Below, piece by piece: positions 22,052-29,774 of a stretch of 40,014 nucleotides of DNA (position 1 is its first letter; every line of letters starts with the position of its first letter). The stretch comes from Actinomycetes bacterium (GTDB lineage Bacteria > Actinomycetota > Actinomycetes > Propionibacteriales > Nocardioidaceae). The DNA is taken from assembly GCA_023417775.1 (NCBI GenBank), contig JAEZEJ010000143.1, positions 1 to 40,014 on the forward strand, written 5' to 3'. The position numbers and the translations under genes are program-made. Under the pieces are notes generated by a model. The model was not told where the DNA came from and made no database searches. It was given only the letters and a program-made list of their open reading frames with translations.

Positions 22052-23116
22052 TCAGAGGTCGTAGGCGGCGGCGAGCTCAGGATCGCCGGCGGCCAGTTCG
22101 CGGGCCAGGTCCAGCATCACGATGCACTGCTTGCAGGACGCGTCGTCCTCCATCTTGCCGTCGATCATGACCGCGCCGGAGCCGTCACCCATCGCCTCGA
22201 CGACCCGCTTGGCGTGCGCGACGTCCTCGGGACTGGGGGAGAAGACCTTCTTGGCGATGTCGATCTGCACCGGGTGCAGGCTCCACGCGCCGACGCAGCC
22301 GAGCAGGAAGGCATTGCGGAACTGGTCCTCGCAGGCCACGACATCCTTGATATCGCCGAAGGGGCCGTAGAAGGGGAGGATGTCGTTCATCGCGCACGCG
22401 TCGACCATGCGCGCGATGGTGTAGTGCCAGAGGTCCTGCTGGTAGGTGGTGCGACCCTCGGTGAGGTCCTCGCCCGTCGGGTCCTCGCGCACCAGATAAC
22501 CGGGGTGGCCGCCGCCGACGCGGGTGGTCTTCATCCGGCGGCTCGCGGCGAGGTCGGCCGGGCCGAGGCTGATGCCCTGCATGCGCGGGCTGGCCGCCGC
22601 GATCTCCTCCACATTGGCGACGCCCTCGGCGGTCTCGAGGATCGCGTGGACGAGGATCGGACGCTCCAGGCCGGCGCGGGCCTCCAGCTGGGCGAGCAGC
22701 CGGTCGACGTAGTGGATGTCCTGGGGTCCCTCGACCTTGGGCACCATGATGACGTCGAGCTGGTGGCCGATCTCGGTGACGAGGGTGATGAGGTCGTCGA
22801 GCACCCAGGGGGAGTCGAGGCTGTTGACGCGGGTCCAGAGCTGGGTGTCGCCGCCGGGCTCGAACAGATCGGCGTTCGCCTTCGCGATCTCCACGAGGCC
22901 CTGACGTGCGGCCTCCTTCTTCTCGGTCTTGACCGCGTCCTCGAGATTGCCCAGGAGGATGTCCACCTTGGCGGCGATGTCGGGCACCTTGGCCGCCATC
23001 TTCTCGTTGCTCGGGTCGAAGAAGTGGATCATCCGGCTCGGGCGGAACGGGACATCGGTGGTGGGCGTCGGGGCGCCGACGGCAAGAGGACGGAAGAACG
23101 CTCGGGGACTACGCAC
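22052..23116 (-). CDS. Mcl1-like L-malyl-CoA/beta-methylmalyl-CoA lyase
   Basis: The predicted 354-residue protein belongs to the longer Mcl1 branch of the CitE superfamily. Markers are LLGNLEDAVKTEKK, SLDSPWVLDDLITLVTEIGHQLDVIMVPKVEG, ILETAEGVANVEEIAAASPRMQGISLGPADLAASRRMKTTRVGG, and WSLHPVQIDIAKKVFSPSPEDV. Such enzymes reversibly split malyl-CoA to acetyl-CoA and glyoxylate, or beta-methylmalyl-CoA to propionyl-CoA and glyoxylate. I chose the GTG at 23116 because AAGGG lies 8 bases before it and the family starts near RSPRAFF. A CATACT -10 candidate and a CCACAC/GTGTGG inverted repeat lie upstream. Confidence 0.87.
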   Translation of the reverse strand: MRSPRAFFRPLAVGAPTPTTDVPFRPSRMIHFFDPSNEKMAAKVPDIAAKVDILLGNLEDAVKTEKKEAARQGLVEIAKANADLFEPGGDTQLWTRVNSLDSPWVLDDLITLVTEIGHQLDVIMVPKVEGPQDIHYVDRLLAQLEARAGLERPILVHAILETAEGVANVEEIAAASPRMQGISLGPADLAASRRMKTTRVGGGHPGYLVREDPTGEDLTEGRTTYQQDLWHYTIARMVDACAMNDILPFYGPFGDIKDVVACEDQFRNAFLLGCVGAWSLHPVQIDIAKKVFSPSPEDVAHAKRVVEAMGDGSGAVMIDGKMEDDASCKQCIVMLDLARELAAGDPELAAAYDL

Positions 23117-23150
23117 GTTGAACCCTTCTGGAGTCGTCTGATTACCGCTC

Positions 23151-23179
23151 AGTATGCCCACACGACTCCGACGGTGTGG
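23151..23179 (-). promoter_or_regulatory. candidate promoter and operator of the Mcl1/CitE operon
   Basis: On the minus strand CATACT (23151-23156) is a near-consensus -10, 34 bases before the GTG. The inverted repeat CCACAC-N10-GTGTGG (23158-23179) covers the spacer and -35 position. No recognisable -35 is present, as at promoters that need an activator. Confidence 0.4.
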
Positions 23180-23198
23180 CCGGTCCCCCTCAGGAGCG

Positions 23199-24764
23199 TC
23201 AGCCGATGCCGAGCAGGGACGCCATTCCGGTGACGCCCGCGACGATGATGACGATCCCCACGAGGTCGAAGACGATGCCCGAGCGCACCATCTTGGTGAT
23301 CGGCACCATGCCGGTGCCGTAGACGATGGCATTGGGCGGCGTGGACACCGGGAGCATGAAGCCGAAGGAGGCGCCGAAGATGGCGGCGAGCACCGGTACG
23401 GCCGGGTTGACGTCGACGGCGAGCGCCAGCTGGGCGGCGATCGGCGCCACCACCACGACGCTCGCGGTGTTGCTGGTGGTCTCGCTGATGATGACGGCGA
23501 TGACCGTCGCCAGGATCGTGATGCCCAGCAGCTCGCTCGCGCCGAGGAGGTCCGACAGCGAGGTGCCCATGGTGGCGGCGAGGCCGGTGGAGGAGAGCAG
23601 CCCGCCGAGGGTGATGCCGCTGCCGAAGAGGATGATCGTGCCCCAGTCGATCTTGGTCGCGTCATTCCACGTCAGGGTGAAGGAGCGTTCCGACCAGTTC
23701 GTCGGGAGCAGGAACAGCAGCGAGGCGGCCACGATGGCGACGGCGCCCTCGTCGAGCCGGCTCAAGGTGGCGTCGTAGAAGGAGGACTCGCCGCCGGTGA
23801 CGAGGCCCACGGCCCCCGGGAAGATCCAGAGGGTCACGGCGACACCGAAGGCGATGAGGGTGTTGCGTCCTCCGGCCCCCATGCGGCCGAGCTTGTCGCG
23901 CTCCTCCCTGATGTAGCCGTCGACGCCCTCGACCCGCTTCACTTCGGGACGGTTCAGCCGCACCAGCAGCAGGCAGAGGACGGCGAACATCACGATGACC
24001 AGGGGGAAGGCGAGCACCATCCACTGGAAGAAGGGCACGATGATGTCGAGCTCCTCTTCCAGGTAGGCCCGGCCGATGAGGTTCGGCGGGCTGCCGACGG
24101 GCGTGAGCAGGCCGCCGATGCTGGCCCCATAGGCGACCATCAGCATGAGTGCGGTGGCGAAGTGGAGTCGCTGGGGGTCCACCTCCTCCTCCGCGTCGTG
24201 GCTGAGCACCGAGGCGAGGAAGCCGACGATGCCGGCGGCGATCGGCATCATCATCGCCGCGGTCGCGGTATTGGACACGAAGCCGCTCAGGAGAGCGGTG
24301 ATGGCGCCGAAGGCGATGATGATGCGGGTCGTCGACTGGGCGACTCCGGGCAGGCTGAGGATGCCGAAGGCGAACCGGCGGTCCAGTCCGTGCTTGCGCA
24401 TCGCCTCGGCGATGATGAAGCCGCCGATGAACACGAAGATCGTGCTATTGCCGAAGGCGCCGAAGACCTCCTCCGCATCGGCGATGTTCAGCATGATGGT
24501 CGCCGCCATGGCGGCCATCGCGGTGACCGGGATCGGGATGGCCTCGCTGATCCAGTAGACGACCACCCAGGCCAGCAGCCCGGCGAGCCGCTGCGCGGGC
24601 TCGTCGAGGGGTGCGCACAGCAGATAGGTCACGATCCCGACGATCGGACCGGCGAAGAGGCCGATCGTGCGCCGGCCGCGCTCGAAACGCTGCTCGGCCG
24701 GACTCAAGGTCTCCTTGACCTCGTCGAAGGTGCGGTAGGTCGCCGGACGGTTCGGCTCGGACAT
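23199..24764 (-). CDS. DASS/SLC13 family sodium-dicarboxylate symporter
   Basis: The 521-residue membrane protein has about a dozen hydrophobic segments and the two Ser-Asn-Thr repeats of the DASS family: SNTATAAMMMP in the first half and SETTSNTASVVVVAP in the second. GSPPNLIG and STPPNAIVYGTGMV also match SdcS/CitT-type carriers. It probably imports C4 dicarboxylates such as succinate, malate or fumarate with sodium. It is a neighbour of malyl-CoA-lyase-like genes on the same strand, 82 bases upstream of them, but they seem to have separate promoters. Its own promoter overlaps a CRP-like site. Confidence 0.92.
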   Translation of the reverse strand: MSEPNRPATYRTFDEVKETLSPAEQRFERGRRTIGLFAGPIVGIVTYLLCAPLDEPAQRLAGLLAWVVVYWISEAIPIPVTAMAAMAATIMLNIADAEEVFGAFGNSTIFVFIGGFIIAEAMRKHGLDRRFAFGILSLPGVAQSTTRIIIAFGAITALLSGFVSNTATAAMMMPIAAGIVGFLASVLSHDAEEEVDPQRLHFATALMLMVAYGASIGGLLTPVGSPPNLIGRAYLEEELDIIVPFFQWMVLAFPLVIVMFAVLCLLLVRLNRPEVKRVEGVDGYIREERDKLGRMGAGGRNTLIAFGVAVTLWIFPGAVGLVTGGESSFYDATLSRLDEGAVAIVAASLLFLLPTNWSERSFTLTWNDATKIDWGTIILFGSGITLGGLLSSTGLAATMGTSLSDLLGASELLGITILATVIAVIISETTSNTASVVVVAPIAAQLALAVDVNPAVPVLAAIFGASFGFMLPVSTPPNAIVYGTGMVPITKMVRSGIVFDLVGIVIIVAGVTGMASLLGIG

Positions 24765-24780
24765 GAGGCCCCCTTGATGA

Positions 24781-24824
24781 CGTGATGTACGTCACACCCT
24801 AAGGGGAGATGCGGCCGATGTCGT
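24781..24824 (-). promoter_or_regulatory. DASS promoter overlapped by a CRP/GlxR-like site
   Basis: On the minus strand ACGACA (24819-24824) and TAGGGT (24796-24801) are spaced by 17 bases. The sequence TGTGA-cgtaca-TCACG (24781-24796) matches the CRP/GlxR consensus TGTGA-N6-TCACA at 9 of 10 positions. It lies from the end of the -10 across the predicted start point, a position that would block transcription. An alternative reading is a palindrome centred on GTAC (TGATGTACGTCA on the plus strand) for another regulator. Confidence 0.68.
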
Positions 24825-25145
24825 TCAACCGAAGGGAAGCTCGTCCTGATCGTCGTCGTCGCTGGAGGAGAGGTGGCGGTGGGCCGAGAGCAGCTCGATC
24901 TCCGGACGCGCGGCCATGAAGCGCTCGACCGAGTCGAGGACCTCGACCACATGGTGGCGGTCGATCGAGACGAGGCTGCCGCCGATCCCGGCGCGTCGAT
25001 AGAGGTCGACGCTGTCGGTCTCGGCGGCAGCCAGCGTGAAGCGGCGCTGCAGCTCGGCGATGATCGGCCGGACGATGCTGCGCTTCTCCTTCAGCGAATG
25101 GACATCGCCGAGGCGGATGTCGAACTCGATCCAGCCGATCCACAT
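24825..25145 (-). CDS. DUF503 (YlxP-like) protein
   Basis: The 106-residue protein matches DUF503: WIGWIEFDIRLGDVHSLKEKRSIVRPIIAELQRRF, followed by GGSLVSIDRHHVVEVLDSVERFMAARPEIELLSAHR. In Bacillus ylxP sits in the nusA-infB operon; the function is not settled, with RNA or ribosome links proposed. The C-terminus here ends in an acidic SSSDDDDQDELPFG tail. It lies 22 bases downstream of the alkylsulfatase-like gene and is probably read from the same promoter. Confidence 0.88.
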   Translation of the reverse strand: MWIGWIEFDIRLGDVHSLKEKRSIVRPIIAELQRRFTLAAAETDSVDLYRRAGIGGSLVSIDRHHVVEVLDSVERFMAARPEIELLSAHRHLSSSDDDDQDELPFG

Positions 25146-25167
25146 GCCCGGTAGTCTGCCATGGTCG

Positions 25168-26484
25168 TCAGACCGACCAGCGCATCGTGTCGGCGACCTT
25201 GGACTCCAGCTCGGTGATCGTGTCGGTCCCCGCGAGCGCGGCGCGCGACTCGACCGTCGCCCAGGCGTAGACGCCCTTGGCCATCGTCGAAGTCGCCGCC
25301 TGCTCGAGCTGGGAGAACACCCGGATCCGTGCCTCGTGGACCGAGGGGTCGTCCGAGCTGTCCGCCGCGAACTGGGCGAGATGTCCGGCGAGTCGGTGCT
25401 CGCCCTGCTCCACCAGCACGACGGCGCGCCGGGCGAGCACGTCCGGGCCGCCGGCGAGCCCGGCGAGCTCCCGGGCCAGGGAGGCTCGCGGGGCCGGCTT
25501 CAGCTCGGCCGGGTTGCCGTCGTACCAGCCGCCGTAGAGACGCCAGATATTGCGCACCACGAACTCGGGCTCGTCATAGGAGGGCCGTAGATAGGGCTTC
25601 TCCAGCAGGTGCGCGGGGGTCGTGACCTCCTGCAGGATCCGGTCGAGGGTCGCGCCGGAGTTCATCAGCTCCAGGGTGCGGCCGTAGATCGCGTCGAGCA
25701 GCTCGGCGGCCTCCAGCAGGGTGGTCCGGACGCGGTCGACGCCGAGGACCGGCAGCCCGTGCCCCGGGAGCAGGATCTCGGCGCCGAGGGCGGCCATGCG
25801 CTTCAGGGCCTGGGACCATTCGTGGGCGTAGCGCTGCACCTTCTGCGGGTTGCCGGCATTCGGGCTGGACCAGATGAAGAAGTCCCCGCAGAAGAGGGCC
25901 TTGCGCTCGGGGACCCAGGCGATGGTGGCGTCATCGGTCTCGCCGCGGGCATGGAAGAGCTCGATCCGCTCGCCGCCGATCGTCAGGGTCAGCTCCTCGC
26001 CGTAGGTGACATCGGGGTAGCGGTAGCTGGCGGGCCACTGGAAGCCCGGGGACTGGAACTGTCGGCGGTTGATGGCCTGGTTGTAGCCCACCGTGAGGCG
26101 GTAGCGGTCGAAGCGCGGGACGAGGGCCTCCTGCGCGATCACCGTGGGCCGGGTCCGCCCGTCGGCATCGGCCTCGTCGTCGAAGCGGGCCATCCCGAAG
26201 ATGTGGTCGACATGGCCGTGGGAGTACACGGCGGTGTGGATCGGAGCCGAGCTGAGCGCTCGCACGGCCTGGTACAGGTCGTCGGCGGTGCGCCGGTCCC
26301 CGGTGTCGTAGACGAAGAGGCCGTCATCGGTCGGCAGCACATAGACATTGCCGAAGGCCGGCCACATGTAGATGCCGTCGGCGACGGCATGCAGTCCGCT
26401 CTCGCGGAGTGCTCCGCTGTGGTACTCGCGCAGGCTGCGGTCACCGGACCACGCCTGGTCGGCGTATTCGAGGATGTCGGTCAT
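25168..26484 (-). CDS. MBL-fold alkylsulfatase-like hydrolase (short form)
   Basis: The 438-residue protein has a metallo-beta-lactamase domain (about 1-240) and an alkylsulfatase dimerisation domain (about 240-438). The metal motif SHGHVDH places His89, His91, Asp93 and His94; GETDDAT and FCGDFF supply later ligand positions, and LLPGHGLPV the last His. The active site looks complete. LYGGWYDGNPAELKPAP is typical of type III alkyl/aryl sulfatases (SdsA1, Pisa1). It lacks the C-terminal SCP2-like domain of those enzymes, and no signal peptide is seen. It may hydrolyse sulfate or other esters in the cytoplasm. Start: AAGGAG lies 4 bases before the ATG. Confidence 0.85.
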   Translation of the reverse strand: MTDILEYADQAWSGDRSLREYHSGALRESGLHAVADGIYMWPAFGNVYVLPTDDGLFVYDTGDRRTADDLYQAVRALSSAPIHTAVYSHGHVDHIFGMARFDDEADADGRTRPTVIAQEALVPRFDRYRLTVGYNQAINRRQFQSPGFQWPASYRYPDVTYGEELTLTIGGERIELFHARGETDDATIAWVPERKALFCGDFFIWSSPNAGNPQKVQRYAHEWSQALKRMAALGAEILLPGHGLPVLGVDRVRTTLLEAAELLDAIYGRTLELMNSGATLDRILQEVTTPAHLLEKPYLRPSYDEPEFVVRNIWRLYGGWYDGNPAELKPAPRASLARELAGLAGGPDVLARRAVVLVEQGEHRLAGHLAQFAADSSDDPSVHEARIRVFSQLEQAATSTMAKGVYAWATVESRAALAGTDTITELESKVADTMRWSV

Positions 26485-26511
26485 GGCTCTCCTTGTGCGA
26501 TGGTGCGTCTC

Positions 26512-26588
26512 ACGCTAGGAGCGGCGCCGACGGCCCTCAATCATCGGCCAGCACAGGAGAACCGGTTGGAGATTGTGACCAGATCACA
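26512..26588 (-). promoter_or_regulatory. promoter of the short alkylsulfatase-like gene with upstream TGTGA/TCACA repeat
   Basis: On the minus strand TTGAGG (26535-26540) and TAGCGT (26512-26517) lie 17 bases apart, giving a leader of about 20 bases. Upstream, inside the 3' end of the PucR gene, TGTGA-ccaga-TCACA (26574-26588) forms perfect 5-base arms. It is centred about 75 bases before the predicted start point, a place where an activator could act. The 5-base spacer is one short of the CRP consensus. Confidence 0.6.
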
Positions 26589-27784
26589 GCCCCCTGCTCA
26601 ACACTGTCATCGGAGAGGGCCGCGATGACGAGGACGATGAGGTCGCGGGTGGAGTGCACGTCGAGACCGGTCAGCGTCTTGATGCGGGCGAGCCGGTTGT
26701 CGACCGTATTGGGGTGGACGAAGAGATCGCGGGCGGTGGCGCGGCGGTCGAGATCGTGGGCCACGAAGCTGCGCAGGGTGGACAGCAGCTCCTCGCGTTC
26801 GAGCATCCCGCGGCAGCGGTCGAGCAGCAGCGGCCGGCTCGCGCTCTCCCGTGCGAGGTGGTGCTCGACCGCGACATCGGCCATCGTGATCCACTGACCG
26901 CCGCGGCCGTGACGCACGGCGGTGGTCAGCGCCTCGGCGGCGACGTGGGAGGCGCGCGGCAGGTCCTCGATTCCCGCCGCCGACTCGGTCGCGATCGTGA
27001 CCGGGGCGCCGGCGATCCGGCCCATGTCGGCGAGCAGCCGATCGGGCTCGGGGGCAGCGGTGCGCAGGAGCAGCCGCCCGGTGGTCCCGTCGAGATCGAT
27101 GAGCCACAGGTCGGCGAGCTCGCGCACGAGGTGGGCGCGCAGGAGGCGCACCTTGCGCAGGCGCGCGGTCGAACGGGTGAGCGGGGACGGCGAGTCCTCA
27201 CCGGGCGCCGCGCCGATGTGCACGAGCATGACGAGCGGTCGCTCCGGAATCGCGCCCGGGTCGTCGAAGGTCCAGCCGGCGCCGGAGAACAGGGCGCCGA
27301 TGACCTCGGCATCGCGCCCCGACGTCGCCGCCGCGAGATCGCGGGCGGCGAGATCATAGGCATTGGCGACATCGCGGAGCATCGCATCGAAGGTGTGCCG
27401 GACTTGATCGACCACGGACCAGGCGCGGGTGTCGTCGTCGATCTCGGCACGGACGACGGCGCAGAAGTGCTCGAAGGCGATGTGCCAGCAACGCAGGTAC
27501 TCGCCGAGCGGAAGGCCCTCGGCGACCCGGTCCGCGCTGCGCTCGACCACCTCGCGGACGGCGGTCTGCCTCGGCGGGTCAGGGTCGGTCATCGCGTCCA
27601 CGCACACGCGCATGAGCGTCCGGACGGTGTGGGCGCTCTCCCGGCTGAGATGCTCGGGCATCCCCGCCTCGGCGAAGCGCAGGGCTCCCGCGGCGTAGTC
27701 GTCGATGACCTCGCGGGCCAGCCGGGGGATCGCATCGCCGACCCGCCGTGCGGCGCGGTCGATGTCATCCTCGGCGTGCGGCAC
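26537..27784 (-). CDS. PucR/CdaR-family transcriptional regulator
   Basis: The 415-residue protein has an N-terminal RsbRD-like helical region (about 1-165), a middle GGDEF-like domain as in PucR/CdaR proteins, and a C-terminal HTH_30 domain. The latter reads ELLSTLRSFVAHDLDRRATARDLFVHPNTVDNRLARIKTLTGLD. Family members activate nearby catabolic genes in response to their substrates (purines, sugars, polyamines). It is divergent from the CoA-transferase gene, so those genes are the likely targets. GTG at 27784 is chosen because GGAGGG precedes it; the in-frame sequence further upstream is Arg/His-rich and not protein-like. Confidence 0.88.
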   Translation of the reverse strand: MPHAEDDIDRAARRVGDAIPRLAREVIDDYAAGALRFAEAGMPEHLSRESAHTVRTLMRVCVDAMTDPDPPRQTAVREVVERSADRVAEGLPLGEYLRCWHIAFEHFCAVVRAEIDDDTRAWSVVDQVRHTFDAMLRDVANAYDLAARDLAAATSGRDAEVIGALFSGAGWTFDDPGAIPERPLVMLVHIGAAPGEDSPSPLTRSTARLRKVRLLRAHLVRELADLWLIDLDGTTGRLLLRTAAPEPDRLLADMGRIAGAPVTIATESAAGIEDLPRASHVAAEALTTAVRHGRGGQWITMADVAVEHHLARESASRPLLLDRCRGMLEREELLSTLRSFVAHDLDRRATARDLFVHPNTVDNRLARIKTLTGLDVHSTRDLIVLVIAALSDDSVEQGAVIWSQSPTGSPVLADD

Positions 27785-27798
27785 GCGTGGCCCTCCTC

Positions 27799-27841
27799 TG
27801 TGACTCGTCACAAGGCGGCACCGGCTGCGGTGTGACATCAC
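27799..27841. promoter_or_regulatory. two TGTGAC inverted repeats between pucR-type and CoA-transferase genes
   Basis: TGTGAC-tc-GTCACA (27799-27812) is a perfect 6+6 inverted repeat. TGTGACATCAC (27831-27841) contains GTGA-ca-TCAC. Their left ends are 32 bases apart, about three helical turns. They lie 15-57 bases from the regulator start on one side and 90-130 bases before the CoA-transferase start on the other, as expected for operators of a divergent promoter region. Confidence 0.5.
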
Positions 27842-27930
27842 TCGATGGTATCGCCCGCGGTGCTCGACCACGCTGAGTGAGAGCCGTGGAGGTCCGCGGC
27901 ACCGACGATCGATGGAAGGGGCGGCGACAC

Positions 27931-29115
27931 ATGCAGGGACACGGTGGAGAGCAGGCGGGGATGCCGTTGAGCGGCATCACGGTCGTGGACTTCGGCCAGT
28001 ACATCGCGGCCCCGGGCGCCACCCAGACCCTCGCCGATCTCGGTGCCGAGGTCATCAAGGTCGAGAATCCCGGAGGGGATCAGGCTCGTGCCGTCGGCAC
28101 CTATGGTCATGCGATCATGCGCGCCTACAATCGCCGCAAGAAATCGGTGGTCCTGAACCTGCGCGACGAGGACGACCTCGCGGTCGCCCGGAGACTGATC
28201 GAGCGCGCCGATGTGGTCGTGCAGAATCTGCGTCCCGGGGCGATGGATCGTCTCGGTCTCTCGAATGAGGCGATCCGCGAGCTCAATCCCTCCGTCATCA
28301 CCGCCGCGGTGACCGGCTTCGGCACCGAGGGACCGTCGCGGGATCGCCCGGGACTCGACATCGCCGCCCAGGCGGAGTCCGGGCTGATGTCGATCACGGG
28401 CGAGCGGGACGGCCAGCCGCAGCGGGTCGGCGTGCCGATCGTCGACCATGTCGCCTCCATCGTCCTGTCCCAGGCGATCATCACCGCCCTCTTCCACCGC
28501 GAGCGGACGGGCCGGGGTGACGACCTCTCGGTCTCGCTGCTCGATGTCGGCGTCGATCTGCAGCGCGTCAACTGGGGTGAGTACGCGATCACCGGCCAGA
28601 TGCCGATCCGGTGCGGCAACGGTCAACCCGGCGCGGCCCCCGGGGCCGATATCTTCTCCACTGCCGACGGCGATGTGGTCGTCTCGGCGTACACCGATGA
28701 CAAGTTCGCGACCATCAGCCGGTTGACGGGCCGCCCCGATCTGCCGGATGACCCCCGGTTCGCCGACAACCCCTCCCGGGTGGCGCACCGTCCCGAGCTG
28801 CTGGATGCCCTCGCCCCCTATTTCATCGCGCGTTCCACCGACACGGTGATCCAGGAGCTCAGCGATGCCGGGATCGTCGTCGGCGATGTGCGCACCTATG
28901 ATCGTGTGCTCAGCGCGGGCGATGTCGTGGCCGGCGGGGTCTTCTCCGACTGCTCCGATGCCGATGGCACGCCCTATCGGATGCCGACGCTGCCCTTCGT
29001 CTCACGGCACGTCTCCCGTTCCCGGGACGGCGGCACCGTGCCCTCGGTCGGCGAGCACACCGAGCAGGTGCTCGACTCGTTGGGCTCGGCCACCGGCTCG
29101 GCGGCCCCTGCATGA
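27931..29115 (+). CDS. class III CoA-transferase (CaiB/BaiF family)
   Basis: The 394-residue protein is a family III CoA-transferase. It moves CoA from a donor thioester, often succinyl-CoA, to a carboxylic acid through an aspartyl-CoA intermediate. Asp143 in RPGLDIAAQAESGLMS is the expected nucleophile. Other blocks are PLSGITVVDFGQYIAAPGATQTLADLGAEVIKVENPGGD and LNLRDEDD, with VVVQNLRPGAMDRLGL. ATG 27931 is preferred because GGAAGGGG precedes it; ATG 27961 is an alternative. It is divergent from a PucR regulator and followed by a TetR gene. The acid substrate cannot be read from sequence; oxalate, carnitine, mesaconate and itaconate enzymes all fall in this family. Confidence 0.9.
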   Translation: MQGHGGEQAGMPLSGITVVDFGQYIAAPGATQTLADLGAEVIKVENPGGDQARAVGTYGHAIMRAYNRRKKSVVLNLRDEDDLAVARRLIERADVVVQNLRPGAMDRLGLSNEAIRELNPSVITAAVTGFGTEGPSRDRPGLDIAAQAESGLMSITGERDGQPQRVGVPIVDHVASIVLSQAIITALFHRERTGRGDDLSVSLLDVGVDLQRVNWGEYAITGQMPIRCGNGQPGAAPGADIFSTADGDVVVSAYTDDKFATISRLTGRPDLPDDPRFADNPSRVAHRPELLDALAPYFIARSTDTVIQELSDAGIVVGDVRTYDRVLSAGDVVAGGVFSDCSDADGTPYRMPTLPFVSRHVSRSRDGGTVPSVGEHTEQVLDSLGSATGSAAPA

Positions 29116-29155
29116 GGGCGGCGGAGCACCGCGGGAGCGATGGTACTTTCACCGC

Positions 29156-29770
29156 ATGTCACGAGAGGAACGCGGCGCGCCCGCCGGCGGCGGCAACGAG
29201 ACGGCCCTCAAACTCGAGCGTGCGGCACTGCGCCTGCTCAAGAAGGACGGTGTGCTCGCGGGGCTCAATCTGCGTGAGGTCGCGGACCTCGCCGGGATCA
29301 ACCGCGGGCTGGTGTACCACTACTTCGGCTCTCGTGGCGAGCTGCTGCGCTCGGCCCTGCGTCGTGGCAGCGACCGGCGGCACGATGCCTACTGGGCCTC
29401 CGATGAGAGCGTGGGATTCGTCGAGCGCATCGGCCGGATGTTCGCGCAGTCGATCAAGCAGGCCGAACAGGGACGACTGGCCGCGATCCTGCTGATCGAC
29501 GGGCAGACCAAGATCCGCATGATGCCGCGCCGGGAGCAGACCCAGCGTGATCTGAGGGTGGACCAGGAGGCGGGGCGGATCTCCTCGGAGATCGACCTCG
29601 TCGCCCTGCACGCCTTCATCCAGTCGCTCTCCATGGGCTATGTGGTGGCGCGCAAACAGCTCGCCGCCGAGTTCGGGATCGGTGTGCGGGACCTGGACGG
29701 CCGGATGGCCGCGCTCCTGCAACAGCTGCTCGCCGATGACCGGGAAGACAGAGCAGAACCGTCAGATTGA
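29156..29770 (+). CDS. TetR-family transcriptional regulator
   Basis: The predicted 204-residue protein has a TetR helix-turn-helix at about residues 18-64 (ALRLLKKDGVLAGLNLREVADLAGINRGLVYHYFGSRGELLRSAL) and a helical ligand domain after it. The ATG at 29156 is supported by TACTTT ending exactly 6 bases upstream, consistent with a leaderless message; the frame before it is antisense-like. It sits directly upstream of the peptide-type ABC transporter operon, whose promoter carries an ACGA-N4-TCGT palindrome next to the -35, so it may control that operon. Confidence 0.88.
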   Translation: MSREERGAPAGGGNETALKLERAALRLLKKDGVLAGLNLREVADLAGINRGLVYHYFGSRGELLRSALRRGSDRRHDAYWASDESVGFVERIGRMFAQSIKQAEQGRLAAILLIDGQTKIRMMPRREQTQRDLRVDQEAGRISSEIDLVALHAFIQSLSMGYVVARKQLAAEFGIGVRDLDGRMAALLQQLLADDREDRAEPSD

Positions 29771-29774
29771 CGAA

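Noticed and set aside
21166..23116. CitE-like pair as part of a citrate lyase complex
   Set aside because: No citD, citF or citX/citC homologues are nearby, and the larger protein has Mcl1-type rather than CitE-specific blocks.
23154..24785. Long plus-strand frame opposite the DASS transporter
   Set aside because: The translation is a His/Asp/Gly/Glu-rich string without hydrophobic core or motif; the minus-strand symporter with its two SNT motifs is the real gene.
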